Assembly (NCBI RefSeq): GCF_001875725.1
Contig: NZ_MLCQ01000017.1
Span: 1-64,000 of the forward strand
DNA from: Corynebacterium sp. NML140438
GTDB taxonomy: Bacteria; Actinomycetota; Actinomycetes; Mycobacteriales; Mycobacteriaceae
DNA: 64,000 nucleotides
Direction: 5' to 3'
The notes under the pieces are model-generated. The model was not told where the DNA came from. It worked only from the letters and a program-made list of their open reading frames with translations, and did no database searches. A program made the translations under genes and the position numbers. This document shows, in pieces, positions 34,382-43,003 of the stretch. Numbering within the stretch: the first letter of the stretch is position 1; every line of letters begins with the position of its first letter.

Positions 34382-35866
34382 TTAGTAACGAAGCTCCTTA
34401 CGGTCACCGGACCACGCGACATGGAACGTTCCATCCATATCGACGCGCTTATATGTGTGTGCACCGAAGAAGTCACGCTGGCCCTGAATCAGAGCTGCAG
34501 GCAGGCGCTGCGCACGCAACGAGTCATAGTAGGAAAGCGAGGAGGCAAACACTGGAACAGGTAGCCCCAGCTGCGTAGCCGTAATAACGACGCGACGCCA
34601 AGCATCGATCACGCCACCCTCCAGCTCATTACGGAAGTAAGGATCGAGCAACAGCGATGGCAGCTCTGGGTTCTTTTCGTATGCCTCGGTGATGCGATCT
34701 AGGAACTTCGCGCGGATAATGCAGCCACCACGCCAAATCCTTGCCAGCTCGCCTGGCTTCAAACCCCAGTCATACTCCTCGGAGCCGGCAGTGATCTCAT
34801 CGAAGCCCTGTGCGTAGGCAACCAGCTTCGAAGCATACAGCGCACGACGGACATCCTCGATAAACTGCGCTTTGTCGACACCGAGCTCAGAGAAGGATGC
34901 TTCTACGCCGCTGGGGAGGTTCGCCTCAAGTGCAGCGCCCCGCTGGGCGGTCGACGATGAAAGCGCACGGGCAAACACCGCTTCGCCGATACCGGTGACT
35001 GGGACGCCCAAGTCCAGGGCCTCCTTTACAGTCCAGCGACCCGTACCCTTCTGCCCAGCTGCGTCCACAACGACGTCAACGAACGGCTTACCAGTCTGCT
35101 CATCAACCTGCTTGAGCACCTCAGCGGTGATCTCAATGAGATACGAATCCAAGTCGCCTTCGTTCCACTCAGAGAAAATCTCGGCGATCTCCGCAGGCTC
35201 CAAACCAGCTGCGTAGCGCAGCAAGTGGTACGCTTCGCCGATAACCTGCATGTCTGCGTACTCGATGCCGTTGTGCACCATCTTGACGAAGTGCCCCGCT
35301 CCATTTGGTCCAATGTGAGTTACACAAGGAACTCCATCGACCTTTGCGGCGATATCTTCGAGCAGTGGGCCAAGCGCTTCCCATGACTCCACAGGGCCGC
35401 CAGGCATGATAGAAGGGCCGAGCAACGCGCCTTCTTCGCCTCCGGAAATGCCGGCACCAACGAAGTGCCGTCCCTTTTCGGCGACCTCCTTCTCACGGCG
35501 GATCGTGTCAGTGAACAGTGAGTTACCACCGTCAATGATGATGTCGCCTTCATCCATGGCCTCGACGAGTTGGTTTATCACTGCGTCCGTAGCCTTACCG
35601 GCCTGGACCATGATGACCGCACGGCGTGGGCGCTCTAGCGAAGCGACAAAGTCCTCAATCGTTTCCGACGGGATGAATGATCCCTCATCCCCGTGCTCCG
35701 CCATCACGGCGCGAGTCTTTTCTGGGGAACGGTTGTAGATTGCCACGGTGTGTCCGTTGCGTGCGAAATTGCGTGCTAGGTTCGAACCCATTACCGCCAT
35801 ACCGACGACGCCGATCTGGGCGAGATGAGTTTGGGACTGATTCGTATCATGCTCGGTGATAGTCAT
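34382..35866 (-). CDS. gnd: 6-Phosphogluconate dehydrogenase (decarboxylating)
   Basis: Third enzyme of the oxidative pentose phosphate pathway: oxidises 6-phosphogluconate to ribulose 5-phosphate with NADP. 494 residues. N-terminal Rossmann fold (IGVVGMAVMGSNLARNFARN), substrate motif GAGISGGEEGALLGPSIMPGG (quoted as GAGISGGEEGA then GPSIMPGG), catalytic Lys/His region HFVKMVHNGIEYADM, and C-terminal helical domain with GCIIRAKFLD. ATG 35866 is chosen over ATG 36061 because the extra residues do not match the family and a TAGTAT box lies 7 bases before it. Confidence 0.95.
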   Translation of the reverse strand: MTITEHDTNQSQTHLAQIGVVGMAVMGSNLARNFARNGHTVAIYNRSPEKTRAVMAEHGDEGSFIPSETIEDFVASLERPRRAVIMVQAGKATDAVINQLVEAMDEGDIIIDGGNSLFTDTIRREKEVAEKGRHFVGAGISGGEEGALLGPSIMPGGPVESWEALGPLLEDIAAKVDGVPCVTHIGPNGAGHFVKMVHNGIEYADMQVIGEAYHLLRYAAGLEPAEIAEIFSEWNEGDLDSYLIEITAEVLKQVDEQTGKPFVDVVVDAAGQKGTGRWTVKEALDLGVPVTGIGEAVFARALSSSTAQRGAALEANLPSGVEASFSELGVDKAQFIEDVRRALYASKLVAYAQGFDEITAGSEEYDWGLKPGELARIWRGGCIIRAKFLDRITEAYEKNPELPSLLLDPYFRNELEGGVIDAWRRVVITATQLGLPVPVFASSLSYYDSLRAQRLPAALIQGQRDFFGAHTYKRVDMDGTFHVAWSGDRKELRY

Positions 35867-35873
35867 GCGAACA

Positions 35874-35879
35874 ATACTA
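35874..35879 (-). promoter_or_regulatory. Candidate -10 box, leaderless gnd promoter
   Basis: On the minus strand TAGTAT lies 7 bases before ATG 35866, placing the transcription start at the start codon. Confidence 0.5.
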
Positions 35880-35902
35880 CGCTGATGAAAGGAAAGAACG
35901 GA

Positions 35903-36325
35903 ATGCCTCTGCCATTTCAAAAAGTGGATCGCAACCTGAACGAGGAAGAACTGCTGGCGCTCAACTCGTACAATGACGGCTATGCTAACACCATCGGCAT
36001 GGTCATCACGGCGTGCAGCCCCGCCGGCGTAACAGCCCACATTGATGTCGGTTTCGAACACCTCCAGCCTGCTGGGATTGTTAACGGGGGAGTCTATGCC
36101 GGGCTCGCTGAAACCGTTGGCTCTGTCGCGGCGATGGCGGTAGCGGGTAAACCCGCTGTTGGTATTAACAACAACACCGATTTTCTACGCAGCGTCCGTG
36201 AGGGACGCATCGAAGCTACCGCGCACCCGATTCACGTTGGGCAGCGGACTCATCTCTGGCGAATTGAAATGCACCACGAAGAAAAGCTGGTTGCCGTAAC
36301 GAACCTGAAGCTCCTTGTGCCCTAG
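35903..36325 (+). CDS. PaaI-type hotdog thioesterase
   Basis: 140-residue hotdog-fold acyl-CoA thioesterase of the PaaI/YigI type. It shows HLQPAGIVNGGVYAGLAETVG, quoted as HLQPAGIVNGGVYAG, where the region between G and E holds the catalytic Asn/Glu, then NNNTDFLRSV and GQRTHLWRIEM. It cleaves an acyl-CoA or aroyl-CoA; substrate unknown. ATG 35903 is chosen because AAAGGAAAG lies 7-8 bases upstream; ATG 35885 precedes that site. It diverges from gnd across 36 bases and converges on corA. Confidence 0.85.
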   Translation: MPLPFQKVDRNLNEEELLALNSYNDGYANTIGMVITACSPAGVTAHIDVGFEHLQPAGIVNGGVYAGLAETVGSVAAMAVAGKPAVGINNNTDFLRSVREGRIEATAHPIHVGQRTHLWRIEMHHEEKLVAVTNLKLLVP

Positions 36326-37395
36326 AGCCACCGGTTCTTTCTGAACCACCAATACATCAGCGCCATGGTTAGGATCATGATGCCGAGCACTACCGGGTAG
36401 GAGTACTTCCAAGCAAGTTCGGGCATGTACTCGAAGTTCATTCCATACACCCCGGCGATCATTGTCGGAGCTGCGGCCATACCAACGACTGCAGAGATAG
36501 TACGCATATCGGAGTTCTGTTGCATCGAAACCTTAGCAACGGAGGCGTCGAGCAGCGAAGACAGACGCTCATCGAACCCCGAGAGATGATCGCTCACGAT
36601 CGTTGCGTTGTCCTGCACGTCGCGGAAGTAGGACCTGAGGGCCTTTCTCATCAGGTCTCGGTTGCTGGTCAAACCATTCCTCAGAGCAGGGCCCAGCGGA
36701 TCGATCGCGTGGCGCATCTCCAAGATCTCACGCTTGTAATTGTAAATCTTGTCAATGTTAATATCTCGCCGAGGTGTAAATACCTCATTTTCCAGCTCAT
36801 CGACGTCGCGGCTCAGGTTATCCGCGACCTTCAAATAGTTATCAACAATGTAGTCGGAGACTGCCCATGCGACGGCACTCGGACCAAGCAGTGCAAGTTC
36901 CTCCTCGCTCTCCAGCTTGCCAGTCAAATCAGGCAGGGGAGCACCGTGCCGGATCGTCAAAGCGAAATTCGGCCCCGTGACAATTTGGACCTCACCAGTG
37001 GAAATAATTTCACGGGCGTCTGCAACCTCTTCATCGTCTCGGTAGTACACAGAGCGCACAACCATGAAGAGCTGTTCGTCATAGCGCTCAATTTTTGGCC
37101 TCTGGTGGGCGTCGACAACATCGTCGACGATGAGATCATCAATGTCGAAAAACGACGAGATCTTCGTCATTTGCTCATCCGTGGGGCCTTTCAGCGAAAC
37201 CCAGACAAACGCGTTATCATGCTCGCGCGCGACCTGTAGCGCCTGTGGAATCCGATAGTTGCCGGGGATGCGCTTGCCGTCAACAAATACTTTGCAAAAG
37301 TCGATCGAGCGTTCAAGGGGGACTTTCACAGGTATACGCGATGGCTGGAGCGTATTTTTCGACGACTTCCTCGACAACGGGATCCTTGGTGGCAT
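36322..37395 (-). CDS. corA: CorA-family magnesium/cobalt channel
   Basis: 357 residues. A soluble N-terminal funnel domain (about 1-290) with helices LKVADNLSRDVDELENEVF (quoted whole at 19 residues) is followed by two transmembrane helices at the C-terminus. The signature YGMNFEYMPE in the loop between them marks the Mg2+-selective pore entrance. A basic tail (WWFRKNRWL) ends the protein. ATG 37395 follows AAAGGGGG. The 3' end overlaps the convergent thioesterase gene by four bases. Confidence 0.92.
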   Translation of the reverse strand: MPPRIPLSRKSSKNTLQPSRIPVKVPLERSIDFCKVFVDGKRIPGNYRIPQALQVAREHDNAFVWVSLKGPTDEQMTKISSFFDIDDLIVDDVVDAHQRPKIERYDEQLFMVVRSVYYRDDEEVADAREIISTGEVQIVTGPNFALTIRHGAPLPDLTGKLESEEELALLGPSAVAWAVSDYIVDNYLKVADNLSRDVDELENEVFTPRRDINIDKIYNYKREILEMRHAIDPLGPALRNGLTSNRDLMRKALRSYFRDVQDNATIVSDHLSGFDERLSSLLDASVAKVSMQQNSDMRTISAVVGMAAAPTMIAGVYGMNFEYMPELAWKYSYPVVLGIMILTMALMYWWFRKNRWL

Positions 37396-37487
37396 ATCGG
37401 CCCCCTTTACTACCTGCGTCGCACCAAACAAGGGCGAGGGATACAACAACGCTCGAGATACTACGCCCTTCTGCAACGGAACACGAA

Positions 37488-37525
37488 CGCGCCCCTCCTG
37501 CCCAGTGCATGGGGAGAGGGGCGCG
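37488..37525. terminator. Hairpin after ndh
   Basis: CGCGCCCCTC (37488-37497) pairs with GAGGGGCGCG (37516-37525), a 10-bp GC-rich stem 12 bases past the ndh stop. The T-run on the minus strand lies before rather than after the stem, so efficiency is uncertain. Confidence 0.5.
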
Positions 37526-37537
37526 CCGAAAAACTAC

Positions 37538-38875
37538 TTAGTTCTCCGAAGTCCCGCTGCTAATGTGACGCTGCCCCGAGGTGGTTGGGAGGTTGTAGCG
37601 CTTCGAGCTCAATGCGTTGTACACCCACGTCAGCGCTGTGACAGTCCGATTGCGCAAACCTGTCAGGAAGGAGACATGGACGTAAAGCCACATCATCCAG
37701 CCCAGGAATCCGGCGATCTCAACCTTGCCCATCTTCACGACAGCGTTGAAACGGGTAACAATAGCCATCGAACCCTTGTCGAAGTAGGAGAAAGGCTCTC
37801 GCTGTTCTGGCGCAACTTCGTCTGCAATCTGCGCCTTCAACACCTTGCCGACATACTCACCAGACTGAATTGCAACCTGTGCGACACCTGGCAGGCGGTC
37901 GCGGCTCATCATGTCACCCACGATGAAGACGTTCGATAGCTCACCAACAGTGAGATCGGCATTGACCGGAACCTTGCCGTTACGTTCGGCCTCGACGCCA
38001 GCTTGCTCAGCTACCATCTTGCCGAGCGGGGATGCCTGGACGCCGGCGGACCAGATCTTAGTTGTGGTGAAGACAGTGGTCTCTTCGTTGGTCTTAGTGC
38101 TCTTGTACGTAACGCTTTCTGCGTCCACGTTTGTCACAATTGCGTTGAGAATGACAGTGACGCCTGCTTTCTCCAGCTCACGCTGAGCCTTGCGGCCAAG
38201 ACGTTTTCCGAATGGTGGCAGTACCTGGGGCATGCCGTCGATAAGCAGAATTCGGGTCTGGTCCGGTGAGAACGAGTACTGGCCGCCAGAGAATGCTCGG
38301 TGGGCCAGTTCGGCGATCTGGCCAGCGAGTTCAACACCGGTTGGTCCAGCGCCAACAAGCACGAATGTCAGCAGGCGCTCGCGCTCTTCAGCGGAGGTAG
38401 CCAGTTCGGCTTTCTCAAACGCGTCGAGAATTCGGGCACGGACCTCCAGGGCGTCATCCGCTGTTTTCAAACCGGGTGCGAATTCCGCGAAGTGATCATT
38501 GCCGAAGTACGACTGTCCTGCGCCCGCAGCAAGGATAAGTGAGTCGTACGCAAACTGAGACGCCACGCCATCGTCAGAAGACGTTACGATTTGGTTTGCA
38601 GTATCGATCTCGTCAACGTTTCCGCGGACCACCCGAACATTGTCCTGGTTTGCGAGAATCTGGCGAACTGATGAAGCGATCTCACCAACAGAAAGCAGAC
38701 CAGTAGCTACCTGATAAAGCAGAGGGGCGAAGATGAAATGGTTTGTGCGGTTAATAATTGTGATGTCTACATTCGCATCCGCGAGTGCACGGGCAGCGTT
38801 AATACCACCAAACCCCGCGCCCACAATCACAACGTGATGGCGGTTTCCGGCGGGACGGTACGGCGTCTGGGTCAT
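37538..38875 (-). CDS. ndh: Type II NADH dehydrogenase
   Basis: Single-subunit, non-proton-pumping NADH:menaquinone oxidoreductase, 445 residues, on the inner face of the membrane. FAD-binding VVIVGAGFGGINAARAL at the N-terminus, NADH-binding FVLVGAGPTGVELAGQIA, and quinone/FAD motif VFIVGDMMSRDRLPGVAQVAIQ (quoted as VFIVGDMMSRD). A C-terminal amphipathic segment follows (GFLGWMMWLYVHVSFLTGL, 19 residues). In corynebacteria, which lack complex I, Ndh is the main NADH entry point. AAGGAG precedes ATG 38875. Confidence 0.95.
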   Translation of the reverse strand: MTQTPYRPAGNRHHVVIVGAGFGGINAARALADANVDITIINRTNHFIFAPLLYQVATGLLSVGEIASSVRQILANQDNVRVVRGNVDEIDTANQIVTSSDDGVASQFAYDSLILAAGAGQSYFGNDHFAEFAPGLKTADDALEVRARILDAFEKAELATSAEERERLLTFVLVGAGPTGVELAGQIAELAHRAFSGGQYSFSPDQTRILLIDGMPQVLPPFGKRLGRKAQRELEKAGVTVILNAIVTNVDAESVTYKSTKTNEETTVFTTTKIWSAGVQASPLGKMVAEQAGVEAERNGKVPVNADLTVGELSNVFIVGDMMSRDRLPGVAQVAIQSGEYVGKVLKAQIADEVAPEQREPFSYFDKGSMAIVTRFNAVVKMGKVEIAGFLGWMMWLYVHVSFLTGLRNRTVTALTWVYNALSSKRYNLPTTSGQRHISSGTSEN

Positions 38876-39008
38876 ATCGATGTCGCTCCTTGGGAAAGCT
38901 GTTTTAAATTTCTTCTCTTATAGTACGCCCATAATGTTAGAATTGTATGGTTTTGGGACAATGCGTCGAAAACTCCGCTGAAAGTTTGACCAAGTAAGGT
39001 GGGGAAGC

Positions 39009-40337
39009 GTGCCGATACCTGAATCATTACCACCGCATCTCCAAACCGTGGATGCTACGAAGTGGCCGCGCCTAGTGCAGCCATTGGAAGGTTTTGCTCT
39101 CAAAACCCGTGCCAGATTGGCAGAGTCCGAGTTTGCACGAGCCTGTGAAGCTGCTGGTGTGACCCTCTCGGGTGTTGATGCTCAAATTCGCGTGAACCAC
39201 GAATTGCTCTTTGAACGTATCGCGTGTTCTGGTTGGACCGGTCTCGCGGAAGGATATATGGCAGGTGAGTGGTCGGTAGCGTCCTCGGATATGCTTGTAG
39301 ATGTCATCACCAAGTTGCTGCAGCAGGGCTACGTGCCACGTCGAACTTCATGGAAGCCGCAAGCTGAGACAGCCGGTGCCACATTGCCGCATTCGCTCGT
39401 GCAGCACTTTTCAGGCGACGGTGTCAGCGCGTTCCAAGGGCACTTTGCTACCGGCGTGGCTACCACGGAGCGACAATTGACAAGGTCTTATCCCGAACAG
39501 CGCACGAAGCAGCAGGGCGCAAAGCGCCGCTTCATTGATGTGACGACTTTCGAAGCGCCAATGAGTGCAGAGCGGTCCGATTTGGGGGATATTCAGGTGC
39601 GAAGCGCTCGCCAACTGCTCGACCTTGTGGGGGCAGGGCGTGGGATGAGAATCCTTGAATATCCAAGTACAGGCGGTGCTGTAGCGCTAGCCGCCGCATC
39701 TCGTGGATCAGTCGTAGATGCACTTGTCGACAGCCACGAAATAGCCGCTAGCCTGCGTGAATATCTCATCCTTAATGGTGCTTCGACTGACGTCCGTGTG
39801 GCAGTCGGCAAGCTTGGAGATCCGCATTGGGCCCAGCAACATGGACCGTATGATGCGATTGTTTCCTTCGGGCAGCTCGAGTCGTGCCCAAAGCGGGATA
39901 AGGTGCAGTACCTTCGGGCGATGGACCGCATGCTGCTGCCAGGTGGGCGGATCGGTGTGCAGTCTGTGATGGCGCGTCGCGCAGATTCGAAAGCTGTAGA
40001 TCGTGCATGCCGGAGTGCACTTCAGGTGCTGGGAGCGTATGTCTGGCCTGGCATGGAATATATGCGTGAAGGAGAGTTCCTGAAGCTTGTGGAGCAGCAC
40101 ACGCATTTGCAAGCGATCAGTGTTAGCCGTGCGCCGGAGCATTTACGGCTGTCGCTTCGCCTTCAGCGGCAGATGTTTGACGGGCGGCTCCGCGAGGCCG
40201 CGGCGGATGGTTATGACGAAGTGTTCCGTCGACTATGGCTGTGGCAGTTCGCTGTCCGTGAGGCGGTAACTGCTGCAGGGGGGTTGGATCTCACGCAAGT
40301 GGTGTTGGTGCGTAAGCATCGGGGCGGGCGTCGGTAA
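39009..40337 (+). CDS. CFA-synthase-like SAM methyltransferase
   Basis: 442 residues aligned in layout with cyclopropane-fatty-acid synthases: an N-terminal helical part with VNHELLFERIACSGWTGLAEGYMAGEWS (quoted pieces: GLAEGYMAGEWS), a middle insertion, and a C-terminal methyltransferase fold with LPGGRIGVQSV and YVWPGMEYMREGE. The SAM motif I is unusual: RILEYPSTGGAVALAA instead of DxGxGxG, so cofactor binding may be altered. CFA synthases add a methylene to lipid double bonds. GTG 39009 follows AGGTGGGGAAG. Divergent from ndh; candidate -10 TAGAAT at 38938. Confidence 0.75.
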   Translation: MPIPESLPPHLQTVDATKWPRLVQPLEGFALKTRARLAESEFARACEAAGVTLSGVDAQIRVNHELLFERIACSGWTGLAEGYMAGEWSVASSDMLVDVITKLLQQGYVPRRTSWKPQAETAGATLPHSLVQHFSGDGVSAFQGHFATGVATTERQLTRSYPEQRTKQQGAKRRFIDVTTFEAPMSAERSDLGDIQVRSARQLLDLVGAGRGMRILEYPSTGGAVALAAASRGSVVDALVDSHEIAASLREYLILNGASTDVRVAVGKLGDPHWAQQHGPYDAIVSFGQLESCPKRDKVQYLRAMDRMLLPGGRIGVQSVMARRADSKAVDRACRSALQVLGAYVWPGMEYMREGEFLKLVEQHTHLQAISVSRAPEHLRLSLRLQRQMFDGRLREAAADGYDEVFRRLWLWQFAVREAVTAAGGLDLTQVVLVRKHRGGRR

Positions 40338-40409
40338 CAGTAGCCTCGGAAGCTTAGTTGACATAATGTACATTATCGGACAATCGGGACTGGCGGCCTG
40401 CATACAAGG

Positions 40410-40451
40410 AAACCCGCCTAATTTCGTCACGTTACGCAATTAGGCGGGTTT
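40410..40451. terminator. Bidirectional terminator
   Basis: AAACCCGCCTAATT (40410-40423) pairs perfectly with AATTAGGCGGGTTT (40438-40451), a 14-bp stem with a 14-base loop. It lies between two convergent genes, has A residues on its left arm end and T residues on its right, and so should work in both directions. Confidence 0.85.
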
Positions 40452-40463
40452 GTCCGGATAGAT

Positions 40464-41174
40464 CTACTTTGCCATATTGAGGCGGATGTTGAGTGTTCCA
40501 GTCTCGGCAATCTTCGCTGCAACAAACTCGGGGGTCTCGACGCCATAGTCAAGCCGGTTGAACGGTACGTCGCCTGCCACGATGAGGTGGCTGCCAGACA
40601 GGGCTACGTCAAACGGCGCTGTGACGCGATTTGTTTCACCGTGAATGGTGAGGTCTCCAATGACTTCGACGCTTCCGACGGACCCGTCTCGCGGAACCTC
40701 AGAGAGATCGATAGGTTCTGTGATGGTGAAGCTTGACGTTGAGAACTGATCAGTGTGAAGAATCTTCCGACGTACGTTGTTGTCGCGGACATCGCTATCC
40801 GTGGTGAGGTTTGTCATGTCGACGAGGACCTTACCGGCTTGCAGGACGCCTGCCTCGATATGCACCTCACCTTCAACGCCTGACGTAGAACCGGAGGTTG
40901 TTTTTGCCTCGCCAGGAAGTACTTCGTCAAACGTGAACCCGACCGATGTCGCGTTCGCCCCCGGTCGCTTCTGAACCTGCCAATCGCCATTGATATCAGT
41001 TTCCGCTGGCTTGAGACGGCTGGCATCAATGCCCTCAGTCTTGACTCCGCCACCACCGAGCATGCTGAAAAGTAATGGGACGACCGCGATAAGTACCGCG
41101 AGAACCGCAATTGCTGCGACGATCACCATCAAGAGTTTCTTCTTGCGGTCGCTCGGAGCTTGCACTTCCTTCAT
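40464..41174 (-). CDS. YceI-family lipid-binding protein, membrane-anchored
   Basis: 236 residues. A cytoplasmic start (KEVQAPSDRKKK), one transmembrane helix (about 15-40), then a linker and the YceI lipocalin-like barrel (about 60-236): DWQVQKRPGANATSVGFTF, HIEAGVLQAGKVLVDMTNL (19 residues), and the C-terminal LNIRLNMAK. YceI proteins bind polyisoprenoid lipids. ATG 41174 follows GAGG; TTG 41180 is rejected. Six bases follow the zinc-finger gene, so the two are probably cotranscribed. Confidence 0.85.
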   Translation of the reverse strand: MKEVQAPSDRKKKLLMVIVAAIAVLAVLIAVVPLLFSMLGGGGVKTEGIDASRLKPAETDINGDWQVQKRPGANATSVGFTFDEVLPGEAKTTSGSTSGVEGEVHIEAGVLQAGKVLVDMTNLTTDSDVRDNNVRRKILHTDQFSTSSFTITEPIDLSEVPRDGSVGSVEVIGDLTIHGETNRVTAPFDVALSGSHLIVAGDVPFNRLDYGVETPEFVAAKIAETGTLNIRLNMAK

Positions 41175-41180
41175 GGACAA

Positions 41181-41489
41181 TTACCTCAACTTTTCGAGTG
41201 TACGCGCTAATTTAATTAATTCGTCACACATGTTACGTAATTCCTCCGGATCAGCGTTTTCCTCGACTGCAGTTCGGATATCTTCCGCCGTGCAACGCAG
41301 AATGAAAAGGTTATCCCGGAGGTTCGACACTGTTTCCGGTTTGAGAATGGCTGCTCCCGCATCAATTGCTGTGCCCGCCACGAAGTTGCGCTGCTCATAC
41401 GCGCGCTGCTTACATGATTGGCTGCAATATTTACGACGACGCCCTCTTCCCCGTTGTTGCGCCATTTCCTTGCCACACCACTGACACAT
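41181..41489 (-). CDS. Small Cys-rich (zinc-finger-like) protein
   Basis: 102 residues. The N-terminal part has a CxxC...CxxxC pattern (CQWCGKEMAQQRGRGRRR then KYCSQSCKQRAYEQR), which likely binds one Zn ion and, with its Arg-rich loop, nucleic acid. The second half is helical and acidic. The N-terminal pattern recurs in small uncharacterised actinobacterial proteins. ATG 41489 follows AGAAGGAA with 8-base spacing; longer in-frame starts at 41528 or 41555 are rejected. No function is recognised. It is divergent from rbpA and upstream of the YceI gene. Confidence 0.72.
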   Translation of the reverse strand: MCQWCGKEMAQQRGRGRRRKYCSQSCKQRAYEQRNFVAGTAIDAGAAILKPETVSNLRDNLFILRCTAEDIRTAVEENADPEELRNMCDELIKLARTLEKLR

Positions 41490-41582
41490 AGGCGATTCCT
41501 TCTTCGCATACACATCACTTTTTGGCATACAGGTCAGCCTAATACACAAGTCCAAGAGAATGCATGTCTAACTCATATCCGA

Positions 41583-41614
41583 GGGAACAAAAATTGGGTG
41601 GTGAACGTTATAAT
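41583..41614 (+). promoter_or_regulatory. rbpA promoter: SigH-type and SigA-type elements overlapping
   Basis: GGGAAC at 41583-41588 and GTT at 41607-41609 give GGAAC-N18-GTT, the pattern of SigH/SigR-type (thiol-stress sigma) promoters. TATAAT at 41609-41614 overlaps its -10 end and fits SigA. Transcription from either would begin near 41616-41621, leaving a leader of about 36-41 bases. Confidence 0.65.
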
Positions 41615-41656
41615 AGGACGACTGCATTTATATGTGTTTAGAAGGGACTATTGAGT

Positions 41657-42031
41657 ATGGCTGATCGTGTTCTTCGCGGAAGTCGAATGGGCGCAGTGAG
41701 CTACGAGACGGACCGAGACCATGATCTCGCGCCTCGGCAGCAAGCGCGATACCGCACCCCGAACGGCGAGATTTTCGAAGTGCCGTTTGCAGACGACGCT
41801 GAAATTCCAGAGGAATGGATGTGCAAGAACGGCCAGCTCGGCACCCTTATGGAAGGCGAAGGCGTTGAGTCGAAGCCGGCGAAGCCTCCACGTACCCACT
41901 GGGACATGCTCCGCGAGCGCCGCACCATCGAGGAACTCGACGTACTGCTGGAAGAGCGCCTTGATCAGCTGCGGAAGCGCCGTCGCGCTGCAGCCCGGTT
42001 GGCAAAGGAACAGGCAGCAGAGAACAAGTAA
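41657..42031 (+). CDS. rbpA: RNA-polymerase-binding protein RbpA
   Basis: 124-residue RbpA. It shows VLRGSRMGAVSYETDRDHD, ARYRTPNGEIFEVPFADDAE (20 residues), EIPEEWMCKNG, and the sigma-interacting C-terminal helix RTHWDMLRERRTIEELDVLLE (quoted to HWDMLRERRTIEEL). RbpA binds the beta subunit/sigma region and helps SigA form open complexes. ATG 41657 with AGAAGGGA is chosen over TTG 41651. The promoter region carries a SigH-like motif. It precedes ppm/lnt on the opposite strand. Confidence 0.95.
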   Translation: MADRVLRGSRMGAVSYETDRDHDLAPRQQARYRTPNGEIFEVPFADDAEIPEEWMCKNGQLGTLMEGEGVESKPAKPPRTHWDMLRERRTIEELDVLLEERLDQLRKRRRAAARLAKEQAAENK

Positions 42032-42050
42032 TAAAAGCTGCTTATCCCCA

Positions 42051-42093
42051 GGCGAGAGACTACCGAGTGTGTAGCCTCTCGCCTTCTCTTTCC
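42051..42093 (+). terminator. rbpA terminator
   Basis: GGCGAGAG (42051-42058) pairs with CTCTCGCC (42076-42083), and after one mismatch CTAC pairs with GTAG. A pyrimidine run (TTCTCTTTCCC) follows. It lies 20 bases past the rbpA stop and before the convergent ppm gene. Confidence 0.8.
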
Positions 42094-42105
42094 CAAAACT
42101 GTGAA

Positions 42106-42978
42106 CTATTTACGCTTTGCGGAGATGAAGTTCTTCGCTACATCCACAACATTGCCCACGAACTGTGGAACTGTCTTAGTTTTGTGGAGGATGTCGTTGG
42201 CTCGCGAGCGCTTCGCCTCGTAGCTGACCAAACGGACGCCTTCTTTCGCCATCTCTCGGGCGGTCTCAAACTTCTCGGTTGCCCCCCATTTCGTAACTTC
42301 CCAGAGAGAGGTCGTGGCAAAGCTCGCGTCCAACTTGGATTCGCCCAAGGTGCGGTCCTCGAACGTGATCGGGACCTCTCGGACATCGAAGCCGGCGAGT
42401 TCAGCCTTGTGCGCCATATCGACCTGGAAAATGTAGCCCTTGTTGGATAGCTCCTGGAGGTCGATCGTTTCGAGGACTTCGCGTCGAAAAGCGCGATAAC
42501 CTGCAGTCATATCGCGAACGTCTCCGCCCAACGCGAGCGAGACATATGCGTTGCCGAGCTTGGAAAGTAGGTAGCGCTCTTTCGGCCAATTCTTGACTTC
42601 GCCACCATCGACGTATCGGGAACCAATGACCACGTCGGCGCCGTTGTGGATCTCGTCGAGCAGACGGTGAAGCTCCTCCGGCGCATGGGATCCATCGGCA
42701 TCCATCTGGCAGATGACCCCATAGCCACGCTCGAGGCCCCAGTTGAAACCGTCACGGTATGCGGCGAGTAGCCCCTCTTTGCCCGCACGATGGAGGACGT
42801 GGAGTCGAGTATTCGTTTCGGCCAGTTCGTCGGCCTTCTGACCCGTTCCATCGGGTGAATTGTCGTCGACAATAAGAACGTCTACGTCCTCGTTTGCGTC
42901 GAAAACTCGTCCGACAATGATGGGGAGGTTTTCAATCTCGTTGTACGTCGGGATGATTACTAATGTCGAATTCGCCAC
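42106..42978 (-). CDS. ppm1: Polyprenol-phosphate mannosyltransferase (Ppm1/Dpm1)
   Basis: 290-residue GT2 glycosyltransferase: VIIPTYNEIENLP, VDVLIVDDNSPDGTG, CQMDADGSHAPEEL (metal-binding DAD/DAS-like) and TAGYRAFRREVL, with a longer C-terminal part than minimal Dpm1. It transfers mannose from GDP-mannose to polyprenol phosphate at the membrane; the product donates mannose for lipomannan, lipoarabinomannan and protein mannosylation. In Mycobacterium tuberculosis it is fused to Lnt; here, as in C. glutamicum, lnt is a separate gene 25 bases upstream in the operon. Confidence 0.93.
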   Translation of the reverse strand: MANSTLVIIPTYNEIENLPIIVGRVFDANEDVDVLIVDDNSPDGTGQKADELAETNTRLHVLHRAGKEGLLAAYRDGFNWGLERGYGVICQMDADGSHAPEELHRLLDEIHNGADVVIGSRYVDGGEVKNWPKERYLLSKLGNAYVSLALGGDVRDMTAGYRAFRREVLETIDLQELSNKGYIFQVDMAHKAELAGFDVREVPITFEDRTLGESKLDASFATTSLWEVTKWGATEKFETAREMAKEGVRLVSYEAKRSRANDILHKTKTVPQFVGNVVDVAKNFISAKRK

Positions 42979-43003
42979 GGTGGCTGCTCCTTTTCCAGCA
43001 ACA

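Noticed and set aside
35867..36061. N-terminal extension of gnd
   Set aside because: The extra 65 residues are unlike the family and overlap the divergent thioesterase gene; a -10 box lies in front of ATG 35866.
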